Of a stretch of DNA of 41,012 bases, positions 39,894 to 41,012 are shown one piece after another (within the stretch, counting starts at the first letter, position 1; the number at the start of each line of letters is the position of its first letter). The notes under the pieces are model-generated. The model had not been told where the DNA came from and made no database searches. It saw nothing but the letters and a program-made list of their open reading frames with translations. Location: NCBI GenBank assembly GCA_022361255.1, contig JAKSBG010000451.1, positions 1-41,012 on the forward strand, written 5' to 3'. This stretch comes from Verrucomicrobiales bacterium. GTDB taxonomy: Bacteria > Verrucomicrobiota > Verrucomicrobiia > Verrucomicrobiales > DEV007. A program made the translations under genes and the position numbers.

Positions 39894-41012
39894 ATGAAGA
39901 CAACTTCCGATACCAATTCGATTGCGAACGAGTCGCTGCTGGAACAGCTGCGGGCACTTCCCCGTGTCGTGTGGATTCTCTTCGCCGGACTCTTCATCCA
40001 CCGCTTCGGAACGTTCGTGGTTCCGTTTCTTACTCTCTACCTCAAAGACCTCGGGTATTCTGCATGGGATACCGCTGTCGTTTTTGCGTCGATGGCTGTC
40101 GGCGGCGTAGGGGCAATGGTGCTCGGTGGCAGACTGTCTGATCACATTGGCAGAAAAAATACGATGGGCCTCGCCCTTTTCGGTGGAGCTGTGTCCATGC
40201 TGCTGATGTGGCAGGCCGGTGACATACCCGAATACGTGGTTTCGGCGTTTCTCGTCGGAATTACGCAGGGCATGTATCATCCCGCATCGAATTCACTCCT
40301 CGTCGATGTCGTTCCGGAAGAGCGCCGGATCACAGCCTTCGCCGTTGTCAGGTGGGCGGTAAATCTCGGATTTGCCGGGGGAATGGCCGCCGGTGGCGTT
40401 CTCGCGGAAAAGAACTTCGCCTACCTTTTTGTCGGTGATGCCGTGACGTCGGCAGCGTTTGCCGTCATTGCCGTTCTGATGCTGCCGCACGGAGTGAAAA
40501 CCAGCCGGGAACAGAGCCGCTGGTCTGTTGCGCTGCGCGACATGGCAGGTAATCGACATTTCGTAGCGTTTTTCTTCGCCAATTTTCTCACGACCGCTCT
40601 TTTCTTCCAGTGGGGGAGCAGCGTGACGCGGTTGCTGAGTGATCTCGGATATGGAAAGTCCGTCTATGGATGGCTGATGGCGATGAACGGCTTGATCATT
40701 GCGTTCTGCGAAATCCCGATCAGCCAATTGACCCGCCGGAGATTTCCTCCCCCGGTGATTGCTCTGGGATTTCTTCTTTGCGGTGTCGGGATGGGCATCA
40801 ATGCATTTGCGGTTCCCGGAGTGGAGTCAGCTCTTCTCATTGTCGGCGCAGCCCTCATCGTTTTCACCCTCGGGGAAATGATCAGTCTTCCCATCGCCGG
40901 AGCGTGGGTAGCCTCACTCGCTCCCGAAAAAATGCGGGGACGCTACAGTGCCGGAGTCGGTCTCACTTGGAATCTCGGGCATGCGGTGGCTCCGGGAGCG
41001 GGGTTGTTATTG
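39894..41012 (+). CDS. MFS transporter (partial, cut by window end)
   Basis: Major facilitator superfamily membrane protein; the first 373 residues are present with no stop. After a short hydrophilic start (MKTTSDTNSIANESLLEQLR) the first helix begins at VVWILFAGLFIHRFG. The motif-A loop between helices 2 and 3 reads GGRLSDHIGRK. About ten helices are visible up to the edge. The HPASNSLLVDVVPEERR region and the MRGRYSAGVGLTWNLGH stretch resemble drug/metabolite efflux-type MFS proteins (DHA-like); the substrate is unknown. The start is 4 bases after a terminator U-run and no Shine-Dalgarno is seen. Confidence 0.9.
   Translation, partial: MKTTSDTNSIANESLLEQLRALPRVVWILFAGLFIHRFGTFVVPFLTLYLKDLGYSAWDTAVVFASMAVGGVGAMVLGGRLSDHIGRKNTMGLALFGGAVSMLLMWQAGDIPEYVVSAFLVGITQGMYHPASNSLLVDVVPEERRITAFAVVRWAVNLGFAGGMAAGGVLAEKNFAYLFVGDAVTSAAFAVIAVLMLPHGVKTSREQSRWSVALRDMAGNRHFVAFFFANFLTTALFFQWGSSVTRLLSDLGYGKSVYGWLMAMNGLIIAFCEIPISQLTRRRFPPPVIALGFLLCGVGMGINAFAVPGVESALLIVGAALIVFTLGEMISLPIAGAWVASLAPEKMRGRYSAGVGLTWNLGHAVAPGAGLLL

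Noticed and set aside
1-41012. CRISPR arrays, IS elements, prophage, rRNA
   Set aside because: No regular repeat-spacer pattern, transposase, integrase or rRNA-like sequence was seen; the only repeats are the short ones listed.

Overview
The window looks like a chromosomal segment of a free-living Gram-negative bacterium of the PVC superphylum, most probably Verrucomicrobiota. This is inferred from gene content: a PVC-type heme-binding CxxCH protein with a beta-propeller and HEAT-like repeats, a secreted sulfatase, a PL10-like pectate lyase beside PQQ-propeller and FG-GAP proteins, orphan prepilin-like proteins, a lysine/alanine-rich histone-H1-like protein, and starts that mostly lack a clear Shine-Dalgarno sequence (seen before sufT, pssA, metG and the MFS gene). 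There is no rRNA, CRISPR array, intact transposase or prophage.

Layout. 1-2086: the end of an unknown gene, a DUF2975-like membrane protein with its YozG-type repressor, then a decayed alpha/beta-hydrolase gene lying between a partial copy of a tRNA-Glu 3' end and the intact tRNA-Glu. 2218-8458: Ca2+/Na+ antiporter; an Fe-S biogenesis cluster (rhodanese-like, IscU/NifU-like, SufT); phosphatidylserine synthase; the secreted cytochrome-like protein. 8571-14299: small secreted protein, Na/Pi cotransporter, sulfatase, SDR, SRPBCC/GyrI-like protein. 14334-24701 (all minus): zinc metallopeptidase, an inverse-autotransporter-like barrel with a beta-helix passenger, metG, and a two-gene intermembrane lipid-transport module (YdbH-like protein plus a lipoprotein that looks like a YnbE-YdbL fusion) behind a trypsin-like protease. 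24702-30003: tRNA-Pro followed by a perfect 59-bp duplication of its 3' flank, an SDR, and secreted envelope proteins (TPR/STN-like, low-complexity SH3, SHD1-like), then RidA. 30135-36763: polysaccharide-related secreted proteins, two prepilin-like proteins, a Nudix hydrolase. 36819-41012: an OmpR-type two-component pair, the H1-like protein, a YacP-like NYN protein whose start codon sits in a terminator loop, and an MFS transporter preceded by a structured leader with a terminator ending 4 nt before its start codon.

Main themes. The envelope dominates: lipid synthesis (pssA), an AsmA-like lipid bridge (YdbH with the YnbE-YdbL fusion), outer-membrane secretion and secreted hydrolases. The most noteworthy items are the YnbE-YdbL fusion, the inverse autotransporter with a beta-helix passenger, the two tRNA loci with duplicated 3' ends, and the two terminators that overlap or abut the start codons of the last two genes.
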